A stretch of DNA of 8,080 nucleotides from Candidatus Zixiibacteriota bacterium (GCA_023700785.1 JAMPYH010000110.1:1-8080); one strand, 5' to 3'. Numbered from the stretch's first letter, positions 1 to 5,043 are shown. Notes: a model not told the origin generated them from the sequence alone. Numbers and translations are program-made.

Positions 1-73
1 GGAAGGGATTGCCACGACGCGCCGGTTCTGGCAGTGATTAGAGAAGGTGAGGTTGGCGCGTCTCGCAATGACG
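1..73 (-). repeat. RHCE-like dispersed repeat, copy 1 (truncated by window edge or complete)
   Basis: Positions 1-73 match 270-342 at a constant offset of 269 with no gaps and about 8 mismatches (65 of 73). Read on the minus strand the unit starts cgtcattgcg and ends in gcaatccc, the hallmark of the dispersed bacterial repeats that are often mistranslated as 'RHCE...' peptides; indeed the minus-strand frame here reads RHCETRQP. It is intergenic and carries ggcgcgt/acgcgcc internal complementarity. The left boundary cannot be judged because it touches the window edge. Confidence 0.7.
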
Positions 74-96
74 ATTTTTGCGTGGATCGCGTTTAT

Positions 97-123
97 CACG
101 GCAGGGCCATATCTGTTGCCGTG
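97..123. repeat. Small hairpin between repeat copies
   Basis: Arms cacggca (97-103) and tgccgtg (117-123) are perfect complements around a 13-nt loop. No T tract follows on either strand, so it is not a convincing terminator. It sits between RHCE-like copy 1 and the long inverted repeat and is most likely part of the degenerate repeat landscape. Confidence 0.4.
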
Positions 124-141
124 GTGCCCGTGAAGAAGGAC

Positions 142-231
142 GCGTCAGGTCACACTTCGAAGCGGGGCATCGATATCGGTGGATGCATGCAAAGGGTGGT
201 GGAAAGTCGGCTTCGAAGCAGGACCTGACGC
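142..231. repeat. Long inverted repeat bounded by GCGTCAGGTC / GACCTGACGC (copy 1)
   Basis: A 22-nt left arm (142-163) is complementary to the right arm (210-231) at 19 of 22 positions: outer block gcgtcaggtc, then three mismatches, then an inner ttcgaagc block. Each arm also contains the self-palindrome cttcgaag (155-162, 211-218). The 46-nt centre has no recognisable content. A second element with the same outer ends lies at 4013-4087, so this is a family rather than an isolated hairpin. It could be a REP/MITE-like non-autonomous element or a structured RNA; no transposase is nearby. Confidence 0.65.
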
Positions 232-269
232 AACAGTTAAGGACGTGTGAGTTGCCGATCTGTCCGTAG

Positions 270-342
270 GGAAGGGATTGCTTTGACGCGCCGGCTCTGG
301 CAGTGATTAGAGCAGGTAAAGTTGGCGCGTCCCGCAATGACG
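270..342 (-). repeat. RHCE-like dispersed repeat, copy 2
   Basis: This is the ungapped second copy of the unit at 1-73. On the minus strand it opens cgtcattgcgggacgcgcc and closes ggcgcgtcaaagcaatccc, so the two ends carry the conserved cgtcattgcg and gcaatc boxes around an internal acgcgcc/ggcgcgt complement. Both copies are in the same orientation, separated by the inverted repeat at 142-231. Confidence 0.7.
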
Positions 343-354
343 GTGAGCCGTAGG

Positions 355-384
355 GGGTGTCGGGCATTCGCGCGCCAGACACCC
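355..384. repeat. gggtgtc/gacaccc hairpin, shares a 20-mer with 5105-5124
   Basis: The arms gggtgtc (355-361) and gacaccc (378-384) are perfect complements. The first 20 bases, gggtgtcgggcattcgcgcg, recur at 5105-5124 with one change (att to aat), in the other gene-free block of the window, which indicates a dispersed repeat module. Confidence 0.5.
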
Positions 385-408
385 ATAGAGATTGGGGAAA
401 AGTGTGTG

Positions 409-456
409 AAGGCGCGCTCAACCCGACCTGCTGGAGTCGAAAGCGCTCAACCCGAC
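409..456. repeat. aaggcgcgctcaa module and tandem gcgctcaacccgac
   Basis: The 14-mer gcgctcaacccgac occurs at 414-427 and again at 443-456. The longer stretch 409-429, beginning aaggcgcgctcaa, recurs at 5591-5611 with two mismatches in 21. All three copies are intergenic, next to the 3' ends of leftward genes (497 and 5624). Confidence 0.5.
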
Positions 457-496
457 TTACGGGGAGACAAATGCCCAGGGGCTGTATGCGGAAGGA

Positions 497-1069
497 TCAG
501 TTGAGCGGGAGCGTCCCCTGTTTGAGGGGGAGGAAGTGCTTGATGCAGTCGGCGAAAAGCTCCTCGGCTTTGAACCGCAAGACGTTTTCGGAGATCACCA
601 ATTCAAAGATCACGATCTCGGTGCCGCCGTCAAAGTAGGCCATGGCGGCGTTGGGGATAAATCCGTTCTGCACATCCAGGTAGAATGTCTTGAGCGGATC
701 CATGGTCGAGGAAGTCAGCGGCTCGACCAGCCGGATGTCCACAGTCGGGCCGAAGTGTTGACGCATCGAAGTGGTATCATTAATAATTACAGTCTCAAAC
801 TTCATCCCTCGGATCTTGTAGATATTGACGCCGATCATGACGGAGGAGGAATCGTAGTTCTCGGCCGTGGGAATAAAGGCGAAGGAGTAGCCGTCGTCGG
901 CCGCTTCGTCGGTCACCATTTTGAAATGGCGGGGGGCCGGGATGATATATCTCAGCGCCTCGCCTTCGTAAAAGGCGGTGTTGGAGTCGAGCTTATCGGG
1001 GTTTGGGCCGGCCATCACAGAGGGGGCCAGCGAAAGGGTGAGCAGGAGTCCGGCGATGATGTTCTTCAT
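497..1069 (-). CDS. Secreted protein of unknown function (190 aa)
   Basis: I do not recognise a family. The protein begins with a clear Sec signal peptide: Met-Lys-Asn, a hydrophobic run (IIAGLLLTLSLAPSVMA, residues 4-20) and an Ala-x-Ala-like cleavage site (VMA|GPN), predicting an exported protein of about 170 residues. The mature part is soluble, alpha/beta-looking, with three cysteine-poor blocks and no transmembrane segment after the signal; a single Cys lies near the C-terminus (ADCIKHFLPL). An upstream in-frame ATG at 1126 would add 19 residues that hide the signal peptide, so I chose 1069. No good Shine-Dalgarno precedes 1069; instead a 15-bp palindrome sits just upstream. It is transcribed divergently from the HMG-CoA synthase operon, so its position says nothing about mevalonate metabolism. 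A complementary open frame at 536-1111 on the plus strand is a shadow. Confidence 0.75.
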   Translation of the reverse strand: MKNIIAGLLLTLSLAPSVMAGPNPDKLDSNTAFYEGEALRYIIPAPRHFKMVTDEAADDGYSFAFIPTAENYDSSSVMIGVNIYKIRGMKFETVIINDTTSMRQHFGPTVDIRLVEPLTSSTMDPLKTFYLDVQNGFIPNAAMAYFDGGTEIVIFELVISENVLRFKAEELFADCIKHFLPLKQGTLPLN

Positions 1070-1081
1070 GAGACAAGTATC

Positions 1082-1096
1082 GGTTGGCGGCCAACC
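1082..1096. promoter_or_regulatory. 15-bp palindrome GGTTGGC-G-GCCAACC upstream of the 1069 start
   Basis: Two perfect 7-bp arms flank a single central G. It lies 13-27 nt upstream of the start codon of the leftward gene, where a ribosome binding site would be expected and none is seen. As DNA it could be an operator; as RNA it folds to a 6-bp stem with a CGG loop next to the start. Function is inferred only. Confidence 0.35.
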
Positions 1097-1123
1097 CGAC
1101 TTGAGAGCTAAATAACGGCGGGA

Positions 1124-1151
1124 CATATAACTGCGGCGACAAAGGTGGCAA
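1124..1151 (-). promoter_or_regulatory. Possible sigma70-type promoter for the leftward secreted-protein gene
   Basis: On the minus strand TTGCCA (1151-1146) and TATATG (1129-1124) are separated by 16 nt. Transcription would begin near 1117 and give a leader of about 48 nt containing the 1082-1096 palindrome. Both boxes are imperfect, so this is tentative. Confidence 0.3.
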
Positions 1152-1163
1152 AAATTTCCCTGC

Positions 1164-1192
1164 TTGATTTCCCCGGAAACGCGGCATATATT
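1164..1192 (+). promoter_or_regulatory. Likely sigma70-type promoter of the HMGS-thiolase-DUF35 operon
   Basis: TTGATT (1164-1169) and TATATT (1187-1192) are separated by exactly 17 nt, a good match to the -35/-10 consensus. Transcription would begin near 1199, leaving a leader of about 150 nt before the ATG at 1351. The leader contains a T8 tract (1223-1230) and a GC hairpin (1285-1298). Confidence 0.4.
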
Positions 1193-1284
1193 CGTTCAGG
1201 ATAATAATCGTCTAACTTGTCGTTTTTTTTGCGGGAGCTGCGGTGAGTACGATTCTTTTCGGTTTTATCGCTTTTCTCTGTTAT

Positions 1285-1306
1285 CGGGCAGCGGCCCGGG
1301 TCTGCC
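1285..1306 (+). other. Alternative GC hairpins in the operon leader
   Basis: cgggc (1285-1289) can pair with gcccg (1294-1298) around the loop agcg, or ggcag (1287-1291) can pair with ctgcc (1302-1306); the two stems share bases and exclude each other. They lie 45-66 nt before the HMG-CoA synthase start codon. There is no adjoining T run, so a classical attenuator is not shown, and no known riboswitch is recognised. Confidence 0.25.
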
Positions 1307-1338
1307 TTGTCTATTCTGCAACCCCTTGTAATACAATC

Positions 1339-1344
1339 AGAGGA
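1339..1344 (+). promoter_or_regulatory. Ribosome binding site AGAGGA for HMG-CoA synthase
   Basis: AGAGGA ends six nt before the ATG at 1351. An in-frame TAA at 1345-1347 directly precedes the start, so no longer protein is possible and the start is fixed. Confidence 0.7.
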
Positions 1345-1350
1345 TAACCT

Positions 1351-2400
1351 ATGGCAGGAATCGTTGGCTACGGAGCGCACCTTCCAAGACATCGGATCAA
1401 AGTCGAAGAGATCGCGAAAGTCTGGGGACAGGATGCGGAGAGCTACAAAAAAGGGCTGATGCTTCGCGAGAAGTCGGTCCCGCCGCCGGACATGGATACG
1501 ATCACGCTGGCGGTAGAGGCGGCGCGTCGCGCGCTGAAACGAGCGGTGGTGGTGAAGCCATCGGAGATCGGCGCGGTGTATGTTGGCTCGGAATCGCACC
1601 CGTACGCGGTGAAACCGACCGGCACGACAGTCGCCGAGGCGCTCGGCGCCACGCCGGATATTCACTGCGCGGACTTCGAGTTCGCCTGTAAAGCCGGTTC
1701 GGAGGCGATGTTTGTCGCGCTGTCGCATGTCGCGTCGGGCTACATGAAGTACGCGCTGGCGATCGCGGCGGATACATCGCAGGGCGCGCCCGGTGACGCG
1801 CTCGAGTTCTCGGCAGCGGCCGGAGCCGGAGCGTTTATCATGGGGATGGACAACCTGATCGCGGACTGTCTTTTCACCCACTCGTACATGACCGACACGC
1901 CGGATTTCTGGCGGAGGGAACATCAGTTCTATCCCCAGCATGGCGGGCGATTCACCGGCGAGGAAGCGTATTTCAAGCATACCAAAGGAGCGTCGAACGC
2001 GATCCTGAAAAAGTCCGGCATGCAGCCGAAAGATTTCGCGTACGCGGTCTTTCATCAGCCGAACGGCAAGTTCCCGCAGCGCGTCGCGCTTGAACTTGGG
2101 TTCACGCAGGAACAGATCAATCCGGGCTGGCTCGCGCCGACGCTCGGCAACACCTACTCCGGAGCATCGCCGATCGGTCTGACCGCGACCCTCGATGTCG
2201 CCAAGCCGGGAGATATGATCTTCATGTGTTCCTACGGTTCCGGCGCGGGATCGGACGCGTTCATCTGGAAGGTGACCGACCGGATCAACCAGGTGCGCGA
2301 CCTGGCGGTCAGGACAAAGAAACTACTCGACGAGAACGTCATGTATGTACAGTACGGTACGTACGCGAAGTTCCGTCACAAAATCATCAAGAACGATTAG
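1351..2400 (+). CDS. mvaS: Hydroxymethylglutaryl-CoA synthase, archaeal type
   Basis: This enzyme condenses acetyl-CoA with acetoacetyl-CoA to HMG-CoA, the second step of the mevalonate pathway, in the cytosol. The 349-aa length matches the short archaeal form, not the longer Gram-positive or eukaryotic enzymes. The fold is a thiolase-like double domain. The triad is complete: Glu81 in GSESHPYAVKP, the acylated nucleophile Cys113 in EFACKAG, and His235 in VFHQPNGKFPQ. Conserved Asn267 (GNTYSGASPIG) and the glycine-rich YGSGAGSDAF at 295-304 are also present. The N-terminus MAGIVGYGAHLPRHRI is the usual archaeal start. It leads an operon: the thiolase begins 13 nt after its stop and DUF35 overlaps the thiolase, the same order as in methanogens, where the three proteins form a channelling complex. 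The alternative, a KAS III-like enzyme, is unlikely given the Glu-Cys-His set and the neighbours. Confidence 0.93.
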   Translation: MAGIVGYGAHLPRHRIKVEEIAKVWGQDAESYKKGLMLREKSVPPPDMDTITLAVEAARRALKRAVVVKPSEIGAVYVGSESHPYAVKPTGTTVAEALGATPDIHCADFEFACKAGSEAMFVALSHVASGYMKYALAIAADTSQGAPGDALEFSAAAGAGAFIMGMDNLIADCLFTHSYMTDTPDFWRREHQFYPQHGGRFTGEEAYFKHTKGASNAILKKSGMQPKDFAYAVFHQPNGKFPQRVALELGFTQEQINPGWLAPTLGNTYSGASPIGLTATLDVAKPGDMIFMCSYGSGAGSDAFIWKVTDRINQVRDLAVRTKKLLDENVMYVQYGTYAKFRHKIIKND

Positions 2401-2404
2401 GGAG
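2399..2404 (+). promoter_or_regulatory. Ribosome binding site AGGGAG for the thiolase
   Basis: AGGGAG starts within the TAG stop of HMG-CoA synthase and ends 9 nt before ATG 2414. It supports 2414 as the start over the in-frame ATG at 2345, which would overlap the upstream gene by 56 bases and add residues unlike the family. Confidence 0.6.
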
Positions 2405-2413
2405 AACTTCGAC

Positions 2414-3577
2414 ATGAGAGAAGTCTATGTAGTTGGCGTCGGCATGAGCGAATGGGGCGAGATCTGGCAGAAGTCGATCCGCGACCTGTTCGTTGATGCG
2501 GCACGCGCGGCGATCTCGAATGCCGGGGTTGACCGTCTGGATTCATTGTATGTCGGCTGTATGTCCGGCGGCCTGTTTGTCGGGCAGGAACATATCGGCG
2601 CGTTGATGGCGGACTACCTCGGCATGCGCGGCCTTCCGGCGGTGCGGGTTGAATCGGCCTGCGCTTCGGGCGGGATGGCGTTCCGCCAGGCGTTTCTGGA
2701 AGTGGCGTCAGGAGCTTCGGATGTAGTCATGGCGTCGGGAGTCGAGAAGATGACCGATGTGTCCGGCGATGGTTGCACCGACGCGCTGGCGACGGCCGCG
2801 GATCAGGAGTACGAAGTATTCCATGGGGCGACCTTCCCCGGCTTGTACGCCATGATGGCGCACGCGCACATGGCGCGCTATGGGACCACTCGCGAGATGC
2901 TTTCGGCGGTCGCCGCGAAGAATCATCGCAATGGCGCGAAGAATCCGGTGGCGCAATATCCGTTCGAAATTACCGCCGAGGCGGTGTCAAAGTCAGTGAT
3001 GGTGGCCGACCCGCTTCGCATTCTGGATTGTTCGCCGATCACTGACGGCGCGGCGGCGGTGATTGTCACCACCAAGGAGGTCGCGCAGAAACTAAAGCGG
3101 CCGTATATCAAGGTGCTTGGCTCGGCGATCGGGACGGACTCTATCGCGCTGGCGCAGCGCGCGGATATCACGACGATCAAATCCGCCACGATCGCGACCG
3201 AGAAGGCGCTCAAGATGGCGGGGAAGGCGATCGGCGATATCAGGTTCGCCGAAGTGCACGATTGCTTTACTATTGCGGAGATCATGGTGGCGGAATCGAT
3301 CGGCAAATTCGCGCCCGGCAAAGCGGGGGAGGCGATCCTCTCGTGCGAAACTTCGCTCGAGGGGAAGTTCCCGATCAATCCGTCGGGTGGATTAAAATCG
3401 AAGGGTCACCCTGTCGGCGCGACCGGCGTCGCGCAGATAGTGGAGGTCTATAAGCAGCTCACGGGCCAGGCTGAGAACGGGCGGCAGATACCGAAATCGC
3501 CGACGCTTGGTATGGCGCAGAATATGGGCGGCTCGGGCGCATCCTCGGTGGTGCATGTATTGGAGGTGGCAGGATGA
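2414..3577 (+). CDS. Acetoacetyl-CoA thiolase, archaeal/SCP-x-like type
   Basis: The protein (387 aa) condenses two acetyl-CoA to acetoacetyl-CoA, an uphill step that the next enzyme, HMG-CoA synthase, pulls forward. Catalytic residues are visible: nucleophile Cys83 in VESACASGG, His282 in the VHDCFTIAE box typical of the archaeal and SCP-x-related group (classical thiolases have NEAF there), and His332 in GGLKSKGHPVGATG. The second cysteine of classical bacterial thiolases (the C-terminal CxGGG box) is replaced by QNMGGSGASS at 369-378, again as in the archaeal group. The N-terminal MREVYVVGVGMSEWGE fits the family start. It is the middle gene of the operon, with DUF35 overlapping its stop codon. 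In isolation it could be annotated as a lipid-transfer or acetyl-CoA acetyltransferase; context with HMGS and DUF35 makes acetoacetyl-CoA supply for mevalonate much the best reading. Confidence 0.92.
   Translation: MREVYVVGVGMSEWGEIWQKSIRDLFVDAARAAISNAGVDRLDSLYVGCMSGGLFVGQEHIGALMADYLGMRGLPAVRVESACASGGMAFRQAFLEVASGASDVVMASGVEKMTDVSGDGCTDALATAADQEYEVFHGATFPGLYAMMAHAHMARYGTTREMLSAVAAKNHRNGAKNPVAQYPFEITAEAVSKSVMVADPLRILDCSPITDGAAAVIVTTKEVAQKLKRPYIKVLGSAIGTDSIALAQRADITTIKSATIATEKALKMAGKAIGDIRFAEVHDCFTIAEIMVAESIGKFAPGKAGEAILSCETSLEGKFPINPSGGLKSKGHPVGATGVAQIVEVYKQLTGQAENGRQIPKSPTLGMAQNMGGSGASSVVHVLEVAG
3562..3567 (+). promoter_or_regulatory. Ribosome binding site GGAGGT for the DUF35 gene
   Basis: GGAGGT lies inside the end of the thiolase gene, six nt before the ATG at 3574. 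Together with the ATGA overlap (start ATG 3574-3576, thiolase stop TGA 3575-3577) it implies coupled, near-equimolar translation. Confidence 0.7.
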
Positions 3578-3975
3578 CCATGTTTTCAGCTCGCAATTGG
3601 CGTGAATATCCGCAGAGATATCGCCTTGAAGCCGTGAAATTCAAAAAAAGCGGGAAGACCTATTTCCCGCCACGCCAGGTTGACCCGGAGACGGGGGATA
3701 CTGAACGTGAGATGGTGGTTCTTCCGGACACCGGCAAGATACTCACCTATACGGTGATCCGGACACCTGGCCCGATGTTCAAAGATCTGGCGCCGTACGC
3801 GTTGGCGATCGCGGAACTGACCGATGGCACCCGCCTGATGGCGCAGGTGACCGACTGTGATGTTGACGCGATCAAGATCGGGATGGAAGTGCGGCTGGAG
3901 TTCCGGCGGGTGCAATCCGAGGGAGCTTCGGGCGTGCTATCGTACGGCTATAAGTTCGTGCCGAAGTGGTACTGA
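3574..3975 (+). CDS. DUF35 OB-fold protein, scaffold of the thiolase/HMG-CoA synthase complex, zinc-ribbon cysteines lost
   Basis: This 133-aa protein fits the DUF35 family: an N-terminal helix (WREYPQRYRLEAV, residues 9-21), a rubredoxin-like ribbon region, then an OB-fold from about residue 45 (GKILTYTVIRTP, APYALAIAEL, VLSYGYKFVP). In methanogens the partner encoded in this same gene order holds thiolase and HMG-CoA synthase together and contributes to the shared CoA site, so acetoacetyl-CoA is passed between them. The ribbon normally reads C-x2-C-x10-C-x2-C. Here the spacing and the central GKTYFPPR are kept but the four positions are Phe23, Ser26, Asp37 and Thr40, so zinc cannot be bound in the usual way. 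The only Cys in the protein is in VTDCDVDAIKIG. The start overlaps the thiolase stop (ATGA) with a strong ribosome site. Confidence in the family is high; the scaffold role is inferred from known complexes. Confidence 0.88.
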   Translation: MTMFSARNWREYPQRYRLEAVKFKKSGKTYFPPRQVDPETGDTEREMVVLPDTGKILTYTVIRTPGPMFKDLAPYALAIAELTDGTRLMAQVTDCDVDAIKIGMEVRLEFRRVQSEGASGVLSYGYKFVPKWY

Positions 3976-3979
3976 TCCC

Positions 3980-3996
3980 ACCCCGAATAGTGGGGT
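3980..3996 (+). terminator. Weak hairpin just after the operon
   Basis: acccc (3980-3984) pairs with ggggt (3992-3996) over a 7-nt loop, starting five nt after the DUF35 stop. No T run follows, so at best it is an RNA 3'-end stabiliser or a non-canonical terminator. Confidence 0.3.
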
Positions 3997-4012
3997 AAGG
4001 CGGAGAAAGATG

Positions 4013-4087
4013 CCGTCAGGTCTCCCGTTCGCGCGACGAATTCGATCGGTTGATGATTGGAATCTCGGCGAACGGAGGACCTGACGG
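4013..4087. repeat. Long inverted repeat bounded by CCGTCAGGTC / GACCTGACGG (copy 2)
   Basis: The left arm (4013-4031) is complementary to the right arm (4069-4087) at 17 of 19 positions: outer ccgtcaggtc, two mismatches, inner ccgttcg. The outer nine bases cgtcaggtc and the trailing gacctgacgNaaca match the element at 142-231, while the centres (37 and 46 nt) are unrelated. Conserved ends with a free centre suggest a mobile or structured repeat family. Confidence 0.65.
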
Positions 4088-4144
4088 AACAAGTAGATGC
4101 GATTTTCATCGAGCAGTGATCACACGTCATTAGTGGTAACTGAG

Positions 4145-4192
4145 ATCCCGACGCCCTCGCTTTGATAAACGGATGAAGCGAGGGCTCGGGAT
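4145..4192. repeat. Strong hairpin, 17-bp stem with one bulge
   Basis: The arm 4145-4162 (atcccgacgccctcgctt) pairs with 4176-4192 (aagcgagggctcgggat) with a single bulged base and a 13-nt loop. It lies between two convergent genes and could block transcription from either side, but has no T tract. Its right arm belongs to the 28-mer repeated at 4216-4243. Confidence 0.6.
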
Positions 4193-4243
4193 GACAGCTG
4201 TGGGGCCTTGTCAGCCGGATGAAGCGAAGGCTCGGGATGACAG
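4170..4243 (+). repeat. Direct 28-mer repeat, 46-nt period
   Basis: The unit starting cggatgaagcgagggctc at 4170-4197 recurs at 4216-4243 with a single change (gaggg to gaagg). Eighteen unrelated bases separate the copies. Two units are too few and too close to a hairpin element to be called CRISPR. Confidence 0.7.
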
Positions 4244-4257
4244 TTTAAGCACCCGCT

Positions 4258-4953
4258 TTATTTCCGCGCTTCGTCCGCCAGCGTTTTCGCCCGGTCGCTC
4301 TGGAACGGGAAATGGTTGAGGACATCGTACTCCCAAACGTTGGTCGGGAAGATCACGACCAGTTCCGCCACCTGATCATCCAGATTCTGGAATGAGTGCG
4401 GCACCATCGGCGGGATATTGACGATATACGGTCCTTCCATCACGAAGATCGAATCTCCCAGCGCATAGAGCACTTTCTGACCTTCCAGCAGTACGTGAGA
4501 TTCTTCCCCCTTGTGGGTGTGCATCGGCGGCGCGCCGCCGGGGGCGGTATAGGTGATGCCGATAGTCAGGTTCTGGTAACCGTGGCGCTGACCCTCCATC
4601 ACATGCACATATTCCCCCGGACCGGGGTTGATCACCACCAGATCTTTTTTCGCGAGCGCGAAATCTTTGACGCTGGTCATGGCCGGTTTCTCGAACGTCC
4701 CCGGGATTGAACGGGTCTCGAGCGCAGTGTGGCCGTGATGTTGCGCGTGGAGGGCCTGCCGCGCGGAATCGATCGCCGTGATAACTTCGCCATGCTCCAC
4801 GCGGTCGGCGGGGGAGTTGGCGTACGTGACGGTCGGCTCGGGCGGGAGCGCGGGAGGAGTGGCGGTCTGGGTCGCGGGTTGGTCTGTCGCGCAACCGAGC
4901 GCGATCGCCACGACGGCGAGGCAGAGGAGCAGGAATCGAGTAACGGGCCGCAT
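4258..4953 (-). CDS. Cupin-domain lipoprotein
   Basis: The 231-aa product starts with a lipoprotein-type signal (MRPVTRFLLLCLAVVAIALGC) with Cys21 as likely lipid site; the -3 residue is Ala, so the lipobox is imperfect. A Pro/Thr-rich linker (residues 22-45) follows, then a helical stretch, then a cupin barrel at about 110-210. Cupin motif 1 fits fully: G139, H145, H147, E151, G158. Motif 2 is close: P181, H186 and N190, with Met in place of the usual Gly. These His/His/Glu/His side chains are a standard metal site, so a metal-dependent enzyme or small-ligand binder on the outside of the membrane is plausible; the substrate cannot be told. It faces the mevalonate operon tail to tail and has its own ribosome site, so it is probably an independent unit. 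A frame at 4376-4957 on the same strand is a shadow. Confidence 0.8.
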   Translation of the reverse strand: MRPVTRFLLLCLAVVAIALGCATDQPATQTATPPALPPEPTVTYANSPADRVEHGEVITAIDSARQALHAQHHGHTALETRSIPGTFEKPAMTSVKDFALAKKDLVVINPGPGEYVHVMEGQRHGYQNLTIGITYTAPGGAPPMHTHKGEESHVLLEGQKVLYALGDSIFVMEGPYIVNIPPMVPHSFQNLDDQVAELVVIFPTNVWEYDVLNHFPFQSDRAKTLADEARK

Positions 4954-4959
4954 GCAAAA

Positions 4960-4965
4960 CTCCTT
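4960..4965 (-). promoter_or_regulatory. Ribosome binding site AAGGAG for the cupin gene
   Basis: On the minus strand AAGGAG ends six nt before the ATG at 4953, which fixes this start. Confidence 0.75.
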
Positions 4966-5043
4966 TCGGTGAGGGTGCGGGCGATAGCTTGTTGGCAGTC
5001 TGGATGTTCGTGTTTAATAAAACTGTGCGCCAGCCTAAAATGG

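Larger units (their letters stand above)
1..496. other. Gene-free, repeat-rich intergenic block
   Basis: I see no credible gene in these ~500 bases. The short open frames on both strands have no family resemblance, no ribosome binding site and run across repeat units. What the block does hold is two direct copies of an RHCE-like unit (1-73, 270-342), a long inverted repeat (142-231), a small hairpin (97-123: cacggca/tgccgtg arms), a gggtgtc/gacaccc hairpin (355-384), and a 14-bp direct repeat gcgctcaacccgac (414-427 and 443-456). It lies downstream of the leftward gene ending at 497. Confidence 0.7.
3976..4257. other. Convergent intergenic region with stacked hairpins
   Basis: No gene is seen between the stop of DUF35 and the stop of the leftward cupin gene. 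The 282 bases hold a short acccc/ggggt hairpin (3980-3996), a CGTCAGGTC-bounded inverted repeat (4013-4087), a strong hairpin (4145-4192) and a direct 28-mer repeat (4170-4197, 4216-4243). Between them they probably end transcription from both sides, though none has a proper T tract. Confidence 0.6.

Noticed and set aside
38..421. 127-aa minus-strand open frame
   Set aside because: It runs through two RHCE-like repeats and the inverted repeat; such peptides are a known misannotation of dispersed repeats.
536..1111. 191-aa open frame on the plus strand
   Set aside because: It mirrors the leftward secreted-protein gene, which has a convincing signal peptide; the plus frame has no ribosome site.
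1223..1230. T8 tract as a terminator
   Set aside because: No hairpin precedes it and it lies between divergent genes.
1307..1337. TTGTCT / TACAAT promoter just before HMG-CoA synthase
   Set aside because: The spacing is 19 nt and the transcript would begin at or beyond the ribosome binding site.
1108..2055. 315-aa open frame on the minus strand
   Set aside because: It is antisense to the HMG-CoA synthase gene, is arginine-rich and lacks any family pattern; a GC-rich shadow.
4170..4243. CRISPR array
   Set aside because: Only two units with an 18-nt gap, no further copies and no cas genes.
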